A stretch of DNA of 64,000 bases from Arenivirga flava. Lineage in GTDB: Bacteria; Actinomycetota; Actinomycetes; Actinomycetales; Microbacteriaceae. Positions 57,681 to 64,000 of this stretch are shown here, piece after piece (within the stretch, counting starts at the first letter, position 1; each line of letters opens with the position of its first letter). The stretch covers positions 2,895,809 through 2,959,808 of the forward strand of contig NZ_BSUL01000001.1 of the NCBI RefSeq assembly GCF_030161575.1, written 5' to 3'. Below the pieces are notes generated by a model. That model did no database searches. It was not told the origin of the DNA and saw only the letters and a program-made list of their open reading frames with translations. A program made the translations under genes and the position numbers.

Positions 57681-58030
57681 CCGCCCACCTTCTGCAGGCT
57701 GGCCCACAGACCGAAGTCGTGCATCGCCTCCACGTGGCGCTCCATCTCCTCGTGGCTGCCGGTCGCGACGACCGCGCGGCCCTCCTCGTGCACCAGCAGC
57801 ATCAGTCGGTGCGCCTCGCCCTGCTCGAAGCCGAAGTAGCTGCGGAACACGTACGTCACGTACGACATGAGGTTGACCGGGTCGTCCCAGACCACGAGCG
57901 CCCAGGGGTGGTCCGGCAGCTCCCGCAGCTGCGGGGCCTCGCTCCGCCGCGTCTCGGGCGCCGTGCCGGCAGCGCCGGGGGCGCCGGGCGTCGGCAGCAG
58001 CGTGGAGGCGGAGGAGGGCATCCGTCCCAT
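57677..58030 (-). CDS. clpS: ATP-dependent Clp protease adaptor ClpS
   Basis: This 117-residue adaptor delivers N-degron substrates to ClpC or ClpA. The core begins at about residue 38: PWALVVWDDPVNLMSYVTYV, then GEAHRLMLLVHEEGRAVVATG, with the substrate-pocket Asp-Asp and Met positions visible. An N-terminal Ala/Pro-rich extension of about 35 residues is longer than usual. ATG codons at 58030 and 58021 are both possible starts. The stop overlaps the DUF2017 gene. Confidence 0.93.
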   Translation of the reverse strand: MGRMPSSASTLLPTPGAPGAAGTAPETRRSEAPQLRELPDHPWALVVWDDPVNLMSYVTYVFRSYFGFEQGEAHRLMLLVHEEGRAVVATGSHEEMERHVEAMHDFGLWASLQKVGG

Positions 58031-58150
58031 TCTGGCGCAGGCGGCACCGCTCGTGCGCGCCGCGTCCAGGGTGCATCCAGTGCCTCGGTCGTCGAGGGCC
58101 AGCCGAGCGGATGATGCGCCCGGCCGGCGAGCACCGGTAACGTCGGCGCC

Positions 58151-58662
58151 GTGGGGACGAGGACGACGGGGATCGCGGCGCTGCTCGCGAGCGGACTGCT
58201 GCTGACCGGATGCGCGACGGCGGCGCCGGGGAGCCCGTCGCGACGAGCGAGCCCGCACCGGAGCCCGCATCGACCGCGATCGAGTGCGCGCCCGCCTCGG
58301 CGGCCGCGCTCGCCGCCGTCAACGCGAGCATCGCCGCCGAGCCGGGGTACCAGCAGCCGGGCGTCGAGCCGTACCCGCAGGTGCTCACCGAGCTGACCAC
58401 GACGCGTTACGAGCCGCTCGACATCTGGACGCTCGGCGGCGTGATGGCGGCGGGCGGCAGCGAGGGCGGCTTCCTCGTCGTCTGGGCGACCCGCGAGGAT
58501 CCGACGGACGAGGACTTCTCGGGCGAGATCTTCTCCTTCGCCATGTCGTCCTCGGAGTCGGAGTCGGCCGCTCCCGTGCTCGACCCGGGCTATGTCGGCG
58601 AGCACGACATGGACGTCGTGCCGGGGCCGGGCATCGTCTGCACCGATCGCCTGGGGAGCTGA
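58151..58662 (+). CDS. Small lipoprotein of unknown function (apparent frameshift)
   Basis: The GTG at 58151, seven bases after TAACGT, starts a lipoprotein signal (lipobox LLTGC, Cys near residue 21). The frame breaks in the GGGG run at 58228-58231; one extra G gives APGEPVATSEPAPEPAST and the rest of a 170-residue protein with IECAPASAAALAAVN, EPYPQVLTELTTTRYEPLD and GGFLVVWATRE. A second cysteine near the C-terminus (GIVCTDRLGS) may pair with IECAP. I do not recognise the family. Confidence 0.7.
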
Positions 58663-58672
58663 TCCGCGCGGC

Positions 58673-59029
58673 TCAGGCCCAGCCGAGCTCGTGCAGTCGG
58701 GCGTCGTCGATGCCGTAGAAGTGCGCGATCTCGTGCACGAGCGTGATGTGCACCTCGTCGCGAAGGTGGTCCTCGTCGTCGCAGAGCGCCAGCAGCGGCT
58801 CGCGGTAGAGCACGATGCGGTCGGGCATCTCGCCGAAGCCGTACTGGCCCCGCTCGGTGAGCGCGACGCCCTCGTAGAGGCCCAGCAGGTCCGATCCGTC
58901 CTCCGGCCGGTCCTCCACGACGAAGACGACGTTGTCGAGACCGTCGACCATCTCGTCGGGCAGGTCGTCGAGCTCCTCGGTGACCAGCTGGTCGAAACGG
59001 TCGGCGCTCATCTCCACGCGTTCCAGCAT
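58673..59029 (-). CDS. Zincin-like metallopeptidase, PF06262 type
   Basis: This 118-residue protein has the extended zinc motif HEIAHFYGIDDARLHELGW (HExxHxxG...GW) at its C-terminus and DNVVFVVEDRPEDGSDLLGLYEG in the middle, typical of the small actinobacterial metallopeptidase family (zincin_1). Its substrate is unknown. ATG codons at 59029 and 59011 are both possible; GGAACGCGTGGAG precedes the second. Confidence 0.85.
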   Translation of the reverse strand: MLERVEMSADRFDQLVTEELDDLPDEMVDGLDNVVFVVEDRPEDGSDLLGLYEGVALTERGQYGFGEMPDRIVLYREPLLALCDDEDHLRDEVHITLVHEIAHFYGIDDARLHELGWA

Positions 59030-59050
59030 CGCAGAACTACCCTGGGCGCC

Positions 59051-59482
59051 ATGCGCCAGGACCTGCACTTCGTGACCTTCGCCACCCGCGACCTCGACGC
59101 GGCGCGCCGCTTCTACGTCGACGGCCTCGGCTGGCGGCCGCTGCTCGACGTGCCGGGCGAGATCCTGTTCTTCCAGTCCGCGCCCGGCCAGGTGCTCGGG
59201 CTCTTCGACGCGGTGGGGTTCGCCGAGGACCTCGGCCTCGATGCGCCGCCCGCGGTGGCGGGGGTGACGGTCGCCCACAACGTCGGCAGCGCGGATGCGG
59301 TGCGCGAGCTGGCCGCGGCGATGCAGGCGGCGGGCGGTCGCGTGCGCGTGGCACCTGCGCCCGGGGCGTTCGGCGGTGTCTTCCACGCGATCATCGAGGA
59401 CCCGAACGGCGTCGTGTGGGAGCTCGCGCACAACCCGGGCTGGCACGTCGCGGACGACGGCACGGTCTCGTTCGGCGCGTGA
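59051..59482 (+). CDS. VOC/glyoxalase-superfamily protein
   Basis: This 143-residue protein has two beta-alpha-beta-beta-beta modules: LHFVTFATRDLDAARRFYVD with EILFFQSAPGQVLGLF, and a second with HAIIEDPNGVVWELAHNPGW. It resembles bleomycin-resistance-like VOC proteins. The ATG is seven bases after TACCCT. The substrate is unknown. Confidence 0.85.
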   Translation: MRQDLHFVTFATRDLDAARRFYVDGLGWRPLLDVPGEILFFQSAPGQVLGLFDAVGFAEDLGLDAPPAVAGVTVAHNVGSADAVRELAAAMQAAGGRVRVAPAPGAFGGVFHAIIEDPNGVVWELAHNPGWHVADDGTVSFGA

Positions 59483-59484
59483 AC

Positions 59485-59521
59485 GACGAATCCCCCGGAG
59501 CGCCGCTCCGGGGGATTCGTC
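59485..59521. terminator. Perfect 17-bp terminator hairpin
   Basis: GACGAATCCCCCGGAGC and its exact complement flank a GCC loop, starting three bases after the VOC stop. It ends next to the leftward tRNA-His gene and can terminate both transcripts. Confidence 0.8.
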
Positions 59522-59524
59522 ACG

Positions 59525-59601
59525 TGGGGTGAACGACGGGACTTGAACCCGCGACATCCGGCACCACAAGCCGGCGCTCTACCAACTGAGCTACGCCCAC
59601 C
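59525..59601 (-). tRNA. tRNA-His (GUG)
   Basis: The minus strand folds into a full cloverleaf: acceptor GTGGGCG with partner CGTTCAC, D-arm AGCTCAGTTGGTAGAGC, anticodon stem CCGGC/GCCGG with loop TTGTGGT (anticodon GTG), T-arm CGGGTTCAAGTCCCG, and an encoded CCA end. The extra G before position 1 and C at position 73 are the histidine identity elements. Confidence 0.95.
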
Positions 59602-59636
59602 ATGACTGCCGGCGCACCGGCAACTAGGAGAGTGTA

Positions 59637-60257
59637 TTACAGATTCGGGGCGAACTCCGCCACCACCTCGGCGGAGATGGCCTGCACCTGCTCGGTGGTC
59701 GGACCGGGCTGCTCGACGAAGAGCGCGCGGCGGTAGTAGTGCAGCTCGCGGATCGACTCGAGGATGTCGGCGAGGGCGCGGTGGCCGCCGTGCTTGGCGG
59801 GCGCGTTGAAGTACACGCGCGGGAACCACTCGTGGGCGAGCACCTTGAACGACGAGACGTCGACGCTGCGGTAGTGCAGGTGGCCGTCGACGAGCGGCAT
59901 GTACCGGGCGATGAAGGAGCGGTCGGTGCCGATCGTGTTGCCGGCGAGCGCAGCCTTGCCGGGCAGCGGGACGAGGCGCTTGATGTAGTCGAGCACCTGC
60001 TGCTCGGCGTCGGCGAGCGTCGCGCCCCCGTCGAGCTCGTCGAGCAGACCCGACTCGGTGTGCATGTTCGTGACGAACTCGCCCATGTTGGCGCGCGCCG
60101 CATCCGACGGCTCGATCACGATGGAGAAGCCCGGGTCGACGAGGTTCAGCTCGAAGTCGGTGACGACCACGGCGACCTCGACGAGCTCGTCGACCTCCAG
60201 GTCGAGACCGGTCATCTCGCAGTCGATCCAGACGAGACGGTCGATCGCAGCAGCCAT
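59637..60257 (-). CDS. orn: Oligoribonuclease
   Basis: This 206-residue DEDDh exonuclease degrades two- to five-base RNA ends, including pGpG. The catalytic motifs are WIDCEMTGLD, NMHTESGLLDEL, GNTIGTDRSFIARYM and HRALADILESI. The ATG is seven bases after TAGACT. It lies directly beyond the tRNA-His gene on the same strand. Confidence 0.95.
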   Translation of the reverse strand: MAAAIDRLVWIDCEMTGLDLEVDELVEVAVVVTDFELNLVDPGFSIVIEPSDAARANMGEFVTNMHTESGLLDELDGGATLADAEQQVLDYIKRLVPLPGKAALAGNTIGTDRSFIARYMPLVDGHLHYRSVDVSSFKVLAHEWFPRVYFNAPAKHGGHRALADILESIRELHYYRRALFVEQPGPTTEQVQAISAEVVAEFAPNL

Positions 60258-60316
60258 GGGCACGAGTCTAGGACGTGCCGCGGACACGGCCGCCCGCATC
60301 CGCTCGTCGTGCGTGC

Positions 60317-60967
60317 TCACGCCTCGGGCGAGGCCCGCGGGCGCCCGGCCTCGGCGTAGGCGACGCCGAGGCAGTGCGCCGCGCGGTTCGCGAGCAGCCG
60401 GTGCCCGACGGCGTCGAGCCGCACGCGCCCCTGCACCCAGTGACGAGGGCTCTGCAGGTCGCGCATGCCCCAGACGTCGAGCACGAAGGTTCCGTGACGG
60501 CGGGCGATGCTCCAGAGGTGCGCGTTGAACACCGCAGCCCGGCCGCGCCGGACTCGCAGCGACGGCGCGGAGCGCGGGTCGAAGCTCGTCGCCAGCAGCA
60601 CGTCGGTACCGGCGGCGCGCAGGGCCGAGACGCCGGCCTCCAGGCGCGCGGCGACAGCGTCGGGATCGGCGCCCGTGGCGAGCAGCTCGCGTCCTCCCGT
60701 CACGATCGAGACGAGATCGGCCCGCGCCGCGAGCGCGCGCGGCACCTGCTCGCGCACGACCTCGGTCAGCGCGTGGTCGCGGTCCGTGCGGTCCGAGAAC
60801 GCGACGCCGCAGCGCTCGGGGTCGCCGAGCCGCGCGTCGCGGTCGAGGATCGCCGCCAGGTGCGCCGCCCAGCCCGGCGCCGACGTGCGACCGGGCGCCA
60901 CGCCGTCCGACCCGTCGGCCAACGGGTCCCCGAGCGCGATGTAGCGCTGCCACGGTGCGTGCGACAC
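60317..60967 (-). CDS. SGNH-hydrolase-fold protein lacking catalytic residues
   Basis: This 216-residue protein follows the GDSL/SGNH lipase layout: RYIALGDPLADG at the start, DLVSIVTGGRELLATG in the middle, and a C-terminal RGRAAVFNAHLWSIARRHGT and WGMRDLQSPRHW shared with actinobacterial SGNH hydrolases. The nucleophile Ser of GDS is Pro15, the GGND oxyanion Asn is replaced (GGRE), and the DRxHL of block V reads GRVRL, although a GHRLL follows. It is therefore probably inactive as an esterase and may bind a ligand. The GTG at 60967 is the best start; longer readings have poor codon bias. Confidence 0.75.
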   Translation of the reverse strand: MSHAPWQRYIALGDPLADGSDGVAPGRTSAPGWAAHLAAILDRDARLGDPERCGVAFSDRTDRDHALTEVVREQVPRALAARADLVSIVTGGRELLATGADPDAVAARLEAGVSALRAAGTDVLLATSFDPRSAPSLRVRRGRAAVFNAHLWSIARRHGTFVLDVWGMRDLQSPRHWVQGRVRLDAVGHRLLANRAAHCLGVAYAEAGRPRASPEA

Positions 60968-61126
60968 GCAGCCATCCTGGGCGAGCGGGGGCGCGCCCGG
61001 CGGCAGCCCGCGGCAGGGTTCGCCGCCCGGACACGGAGCGTTCGCCCCCCGTATACGGACGATGACAGGGCGACGGCCGTCGGGTTGACTGGGATGCTCG
61101 GGGACGCGACGCATGGAGTATCGGGA

Positions 61127-61813
61127 ATGACGCAGGCAGCACCGGGCTGGTACGACGACGGCACGGGACGGCTCCGCTGGTGGGACGGCGCGGCCTGGTC
61201 CGGCGATGTGCTGGACCCGGCGCCGGCCGACCCCATCCGCTCACTGCGCGTGGAGCGCCACGATGACGATGTCGACCCCGTCGTCGCGTGGGCCCGGCAG
61301 CAGGCCGCGGCGCAGGAGGCCGCCGCGCCCGTCGCGACGCCCGACTCCGCCGCGCTCCGTGCGCGCCCGCGCAGGCGCGCCCTGCCCTGGGTGCTCGGCG
61401 GGCTGCTCGGCGCGATCGTGCTCGCCGGGGCCGGCGGCGCGGTGCTGGCGATGAGCGGTGCCGTCGGCGACCCGGTCGACCCCGGCGCCGCATCCGTCGT
61501 CGATGCCTACAACGAGCTCTGGGCGGGCGGCGCCTGCGAGACCGCCGGCTCGGTCGGCACGGCCGCCTTCATCGCCGACCTCGGCTGGGACGACTGCGCC
61601 CTGCTCGCCGACAGCCAGCGCTCGTTCCTGCAGAGCTACGAGGACTACCGCGTCACCGTCGACGAGACCTCGGTGCAGGGCGAGCTCGCCTGGGTCGACA
61701 CGAGCGAGCGCTACCGGGTGCCCGGCGACGAGGAGGAGCGGATCGACACCTACCGCTACGAGCTCGTGTGCGAGGGCGACGCGTGGCTGATCGACTCGAT
61801 CAGCGCCCGCTGA
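61127..61813 (+). CDS. DUF2510 membrane protein
   Basis: This 228-residue protein starts with a DUF2510 motif (PGWYDDGTGRLRWWDGAAW), a linker rich in Ala and Arg, one membrane helix at about 84-110, and an extracytoplasmic NTF2-like domain with two or three cysteines (GGACETAG, WDDCALLAD, YELVCEGDAW) that may form a disulfide. DUF2510 is a short domain of unknown role, frequent in actinobacterial membrane proteins. The ATG is chosen to start at the motif. Confidence 0.8.
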   Translation: MTQAAPGWYDDGTGRLRWWDGAAWSGDVLDPAPADPIRSLRVERHDDDVDPVVAWARQQAAAQEAAAPVATPDSAALRARPRRRALPWVLGGLLGAIVLAGAGGAVLAMSGAVGDPVDPGAASVVDAYNELWAGGACETAGSVGTAAFIADLGWDDCALLADSQRSFLQSYEDYRVTVDETSVQGELAWVDTSERYRVPGDEEERIDTYRYELVCEGDAWLIDSISAR

Positions 61814-61838
61814 GCGGGCCGGCTGCCAGGATGGTCGC

Positions 61839-62057
61839 ATGATCGTGCTGCTCAGCGTCCTCCTGCTCGTCAACGCCGTCTGGAACGTCGTCGTCTGGCC
61901 GCAGTTCCTGAAGCGCGTGGCCAAGGACGCCCGGGCCCGCGACGAGCACGGCAAGGCGACCCCGTTCCTCATCGTGCACGTCGTGCTCGTGAGCGTCTCC
62001 CTCGCGCTCGCCGTCGCCTCCGGAGTCGCCGGCATCGTCGGCCTGCTGCACGCCTGA
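61839..62057 (+). CDS. Small two-helix membrane protein, SCO4848-like
   Basis: This 72-residue protein has a first helix at about 2-20 (NAVWNVVVWPQFLKRVAKD follows it) and a second at about 45-70. The WNVVVWPxFLKRVAKDxRA segment resembles the SCO4848 family of actinobacterial membrane proteins, which has no assigned function. The ATG is six bases after CAGGAT. Confidence 0.65.
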   Translation: MIVLLSVLLLVNAVWNVVVWPQFLKRVAKDARARDEHGKATPFLIVHVVLVSVSLALAVASGVAGIVGLLHA

Positions 62058-62080
62058 GCGCCGGAACGGGGGATGAGCGG

Positions 62081-62425
62081 ATGAGCGAGCAGCCGGCCGA
62101 GGAGCCCACCGTCTGGAGCGTGGTCGCCGACCCCGATGAGGAGCGGATCGCCGGCATGCCCGCCTTCCTGCGTGGCACGATGTTCGGCGGCACGGGGCCG
62201 ACCGTCGGCTGGCTGCTGCGCAACGAGGGGCCCCACGCGGCGCGGCGCGTCGAGCTGCTGCCGGAGGACCCGGAGCAGCCCGTCGACGGTCCGCTGCGCT
62301 GGGAGTCGGTGCCCGCCGGCGGTTCCGTGCCCTTCCGCGCCGGACGCCGCCTGCTCCGGCTGCGGTGGTTCCAGCGCCGCGAGGACTCGCGCTACTGGCG
62401 GCTCGTCGCCCTGCCGAGCAGCTGA
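62081..62425 (+). CDS. Small soluble protein of unknown function
   Basis: This 114-residue protein has no membrane segment; it looks beta-rich, with WLLRNEGPHAARRVELLPED and RAGRRLLRLRWFQRREDSRYW at the end. It overlaps the Lrp gene (TGATG), so the two are co-translated. The family is not recognised. Confidence 0.65.
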   Translation: MSEQPAEEPTVWSVVADPDEERIAGMPAFLRGTMFGGTGPTVGWLLRNEGPHAARRVELLPEDPEQPVDGPLRWESVPAGGSVPFRAGRRLLRLRWFQRREDSRYWRLVALPSS

Positions 62426-62913
62426 TGGCCGCGCAGTTCGACGCTGTCGACCGGGCGATCCTCGCGGAGCTCGCCCGCAACGCCCGGCTGCCCAACAACG
62501 CCCTCGCCGCGGCGGTCGGCATCGCGCCGTCCACCTGCCTCACCCGCGTGCGCGCGCTGCAGGCCGCCGGGGTCATCACGGGCTTCCGCACCGAGGTGTC
62601 GATGCGCGCGATCGACCGCCCGCTGCAGGCCATGATCTCGGTCGGGCTGTCGGCGGACGTGCGCGCCGACATCCGCGACTACGCCCGGCGGTTCATCCGC
62701 TACCCCCAGGTGCTCGACGTGTACTACCTCGCCGGGCGCGACGACTTCCTCGTCAACGTCGCGGTGCGCGACACCGACGAGCTGCGCGATTTCGTCACCG
62801 ACTACCTCAGCGCCGACCCGGGCGTCGCGCGCACCGAGACGAGCATCGTCTTCGAGCACCTGCGCGACCTGCGGCTGTTCCCCGACCCGGATGCGGGGCC
62901 GCCGGTCTTCTGA
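62425..62913 (+). CDS. Lrp/AsnC-family transcriptional regulator
   Basis: This 162-residue regulator has an N-terminal helix-turn-helix (FDAVDRAILAELARNARLPN, AAAVGIAPSTCLTRVRALQ) and a C-terminal RAM/AsnC effector domain (QVLDVYYLAGRDDFLVNVAV). It likely responds to an amino acid. The start overlaps the upstream stop. The regulated genes are not obvious from the neighbourhood. Confidence 0.9.
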   Translation: MAAQFDAVDRAILAELARNARLPNNALAAAVGIAPSTCLTRVRALQAAGVITGFRTEVSMRAIDRPLQAMISVGLSADVRADIRDYARRFIRYPQVLDVYYLAGRDDFLVNVAVRDTDELRDFVTDYLSADPGVARTETSIVFEHLRDLRLFPDPDAGPPVF

Positions 62914-62937
62914 GGACGCTGCGGCGTGCGGACGCGG

Positions 62938-63010
62938 TGCCCCCGGCAGGAATCGAACCTGCGACCAAGAGATTAGAAGGCTCCTGCTCTATCCGCTGAG
63001 CTACGGGGGC
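62938..63010 (-). tRNA. tRNA-Arg (UCU)
   Basis: The minus strand gives acceptor GCCCCCG/CGGGGGC, D-arm AGCTCAGCGGATAGAGC, anticodon loop CTTCTAA with TCT, and T-arm GCAGGTTCGATTCCTGC, with A at position 73. CCA is not encoded. This tRNA reads the rare AGA/AGG codons of this GC-rich genome. Confidence 0.95.
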
Positions 63011-63095
63011 GCGATGGCCAGTGTAGTCAGGAGCGGGCGTCGAGCGGATGGCGCGGCGCGGGTGATGAGCAGCCCGGTCGACCTCGTCGGACCGG

Positions 63096-63731
63096 TCAGG
63101 CCGCGACGCGCTCCACCGCGGCGGCGAGTGACTCGGCGTCGTGGAAGACGCCGAACACCGGACCGCCGGGCTGCAGCGCGGCGCCCGCGGCGAGCGGGCC
63201 GACCGGCACCGGGTCGAAGCCGATCCGGTCGACGAACGCGCTCACGACGGCGACCGCCTCGGCGTCGTCGCCGGCGACGCCCAGCGCGCGTCGGCGCTGG
63301 TGGCCGGCGGCGCGGGCGTCCTCCTCGAGCTCGTGGTAGCCGAGCTGGTTGAGGGTCTTCACGAGGCGGGTGCCGGTGAAATGCCGCTGCACGATGGTGC
63401 TGCTGCCGTCCTCGGCCGCGTCGAGCTCGGGCAGCGGTCCGTCGACGGGCTCCCACTGGTTCATGAGGTCGATGACCACCCTGCCGGCCAGGATCGCGGG
63501 GTCGACCGTGCGGAACTCGTGCATCGGCACCGCCAGCACGACCAGGTCGGCGCCGTCCACGGCCTCCGCGGCGGTGGCGGCCCGGGCGCCCGGGGCGAGC
63601 ATCTCGACGATGAGTCGGATGCGCGCCGGATCGCCCGACGCGGCCACGGTCACGTCGTCCCCGGCCGCCAGGGCGGCTCGGGCGAGGCTCGTGCCGACGC
63701 GGCCGGCCCCCAGGATCGCGATGCTGCTCAT
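63096..63731 (-). CDS. NADPH-dependent F420 reductase-like protein
   Basis: This 211-residue Rossmann protein has IAILGAGRVGTSLARAALAAG at the start (GxGxxG near 8-13), DLVVLAVPMHEF, and VVIDLMNQWEPVDG, matching the F420_oxidored family in which NADPH reduces F420. The C-terminal part (RRRALGVAGDDAEAVAVVSA, DRIGFDPVPVGPL) fits too. Some members act on other substrates. The ATG at 63731 starts the first strand; longer readings are repeat-derived. Confidence 0.82.
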   Translation of the reverse strand: MSSIAILGAGRVGTSLARAALAAGDDVTVAASGDPARIRLIVEMLAPGARAATAAEAVDGADLVVLAVPMHEFRTVDPAILAGRVVIDLMNQWEPVDGPLPELDAAEDGSSTIVQRHFTGTRLVKTLNQLGYHELEEDARAAGHQRRRALGVAGDDAEAVAVVSAFVDRIGFDPVPVGPLAAGAALQPGGPVFGVFHDAESLAAAVERVAA

Positions 63732-63841
63732 GCTCCATGCAACCGCATGTATCCGCCCGCTATTCCGGCGCCCGCCCGAGTGCCCGACCGCTCGCGCGCT
63801 CGACGGCCCCGCCCGCATCCGCTCGCCCCACAGCCCTCTTG

Positions 63842-63943
63842 CCAAACGACGGAGATTGGACGGAGCGGCCAGGAGCGAAGGCTGCAGAACCAGGGAAGTC
63901 GGCGACGACGATGCCCCCGAACGCTCAGATCTCCGTCGTTTGG
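63842..63943. repeat. Family C long inverted repeat, copy 3
   Basis: The 15-bp perfect arms CCAAACGACGGAGAT (63842-63856) and ATCTCCGTCGTTTGG (63929-63943) enclose 72 bases. Pairing continues outward with gaps to CAGCC (63830) and GGCTG (63955). It is upstream of the F420-reductase-like gene. Confidence 0.85.
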
Positions 63944-63948
63944 TAAAA

Positions 63949-64000
63949 GGCTGAGCGGGGAGAGGCTGAGGGGGAAAAGCTGAGCGGCGAAAGGCTGTGC
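63949..64000. repeat. Imperfect 15-bp tandem repeat at the window edge
   Basis: About four units built on AGGCTGAGCGGGGAA run to the window end and continue beyond it. They begin where the family C element ends. The purpose is unknown. Confidence 0.6.

Overview
The window is a very GC-rich actinobacterial chromosome segment with short intergenic gaps, heavy GTG start use, many 4-base GTGA or ATGA gene overlaps, and many genes whose start lies 6-7 bases after a TANNNT box (leaderless transcripts). The gene content (GatCAB, ClpS next to DUF2017, DUF3097, DUF1206, DUF3054 and FBP-domain proteins, an LAETG cell-wall anchor, an F420-dependent glucose-6-phosphate dehydrogenase) suggests a member of the Microbacteriaceae; the genus cannot be told from the sequence alone. 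No phage, integrase, insertion sequence, CRISPR array or rRNA operon was seen. Two tRNA genes (His-GUG, Arg-UCU) and one TPP riboswitch were found.

Layout. 1-4.1 kb: a MoxR AAA ATPase with two small membrane proteins, then a CHRD-domain cell-wall protein divergent from an ECF sigma/anti-sigma pair. 4.1-7.4 kb: glycogen debranching enzyme and an IscS-like cysteine desulfurase. 7.7-13.5 kb: a peptide ABC transporter whose fused ATPase gene faces the permease and binding-protein genes. 13.7-28.2 kb: mnmA, an MFS transporter, ligA, a CynX-like MFS transporter, a META lipoprotein, an ArsR-type regulator with a clear operator and a serine hydrolase, then gatC-gatA and, after a GNAT and a DoxX gene, gatB. 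28.4-41.2 kb: mostly single housekeeping or conserved-unknown genes (TSUP exporter, 2H phosphoesterase, metallophosphoesterase, Ohr, FMN reductase, GAF histidine kinase, TetR/VOC pair, a large lipoprotein, MOSC, glutaminase). 41.2-50.4 kb: sufU-sufS, DUF3097 protein, YceI with a palindromic operator, glycosyltransferase-dinB, TerC. 50.5-54.6 kb: TPP riboswitch, thiamine ABC transporter and a translationally coupled P-loop kinase. 54.6-64 kb: F420-dependent G6P dehydrogenase, LrgA/LrgB, DUF2017-clpS, metallopeptidase, orn, a degenerate SGNH protein, Lrp regulator and an F420-reductase-like protein.

Three window-wide patterns are not explained by genes. (1) The non-palindromic 8-mer AGCGGATG (CATCCGCT on the other strand) occurs more than 50 times by eye, in both orientations, in genes and gaps. 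(2) Almost every large gap holds a long inverted-repeat element, 60-102 bp, with 13-23 bp arms that fall into several families; arms are conserved between copies while loops are not. (3) At least nine otherwise intact genes, including essential ligA, carry a single missing base, nearly always in a G4/C4 run next to an A; this most likely reflects systematic sequence error, although recoding is an alternative.
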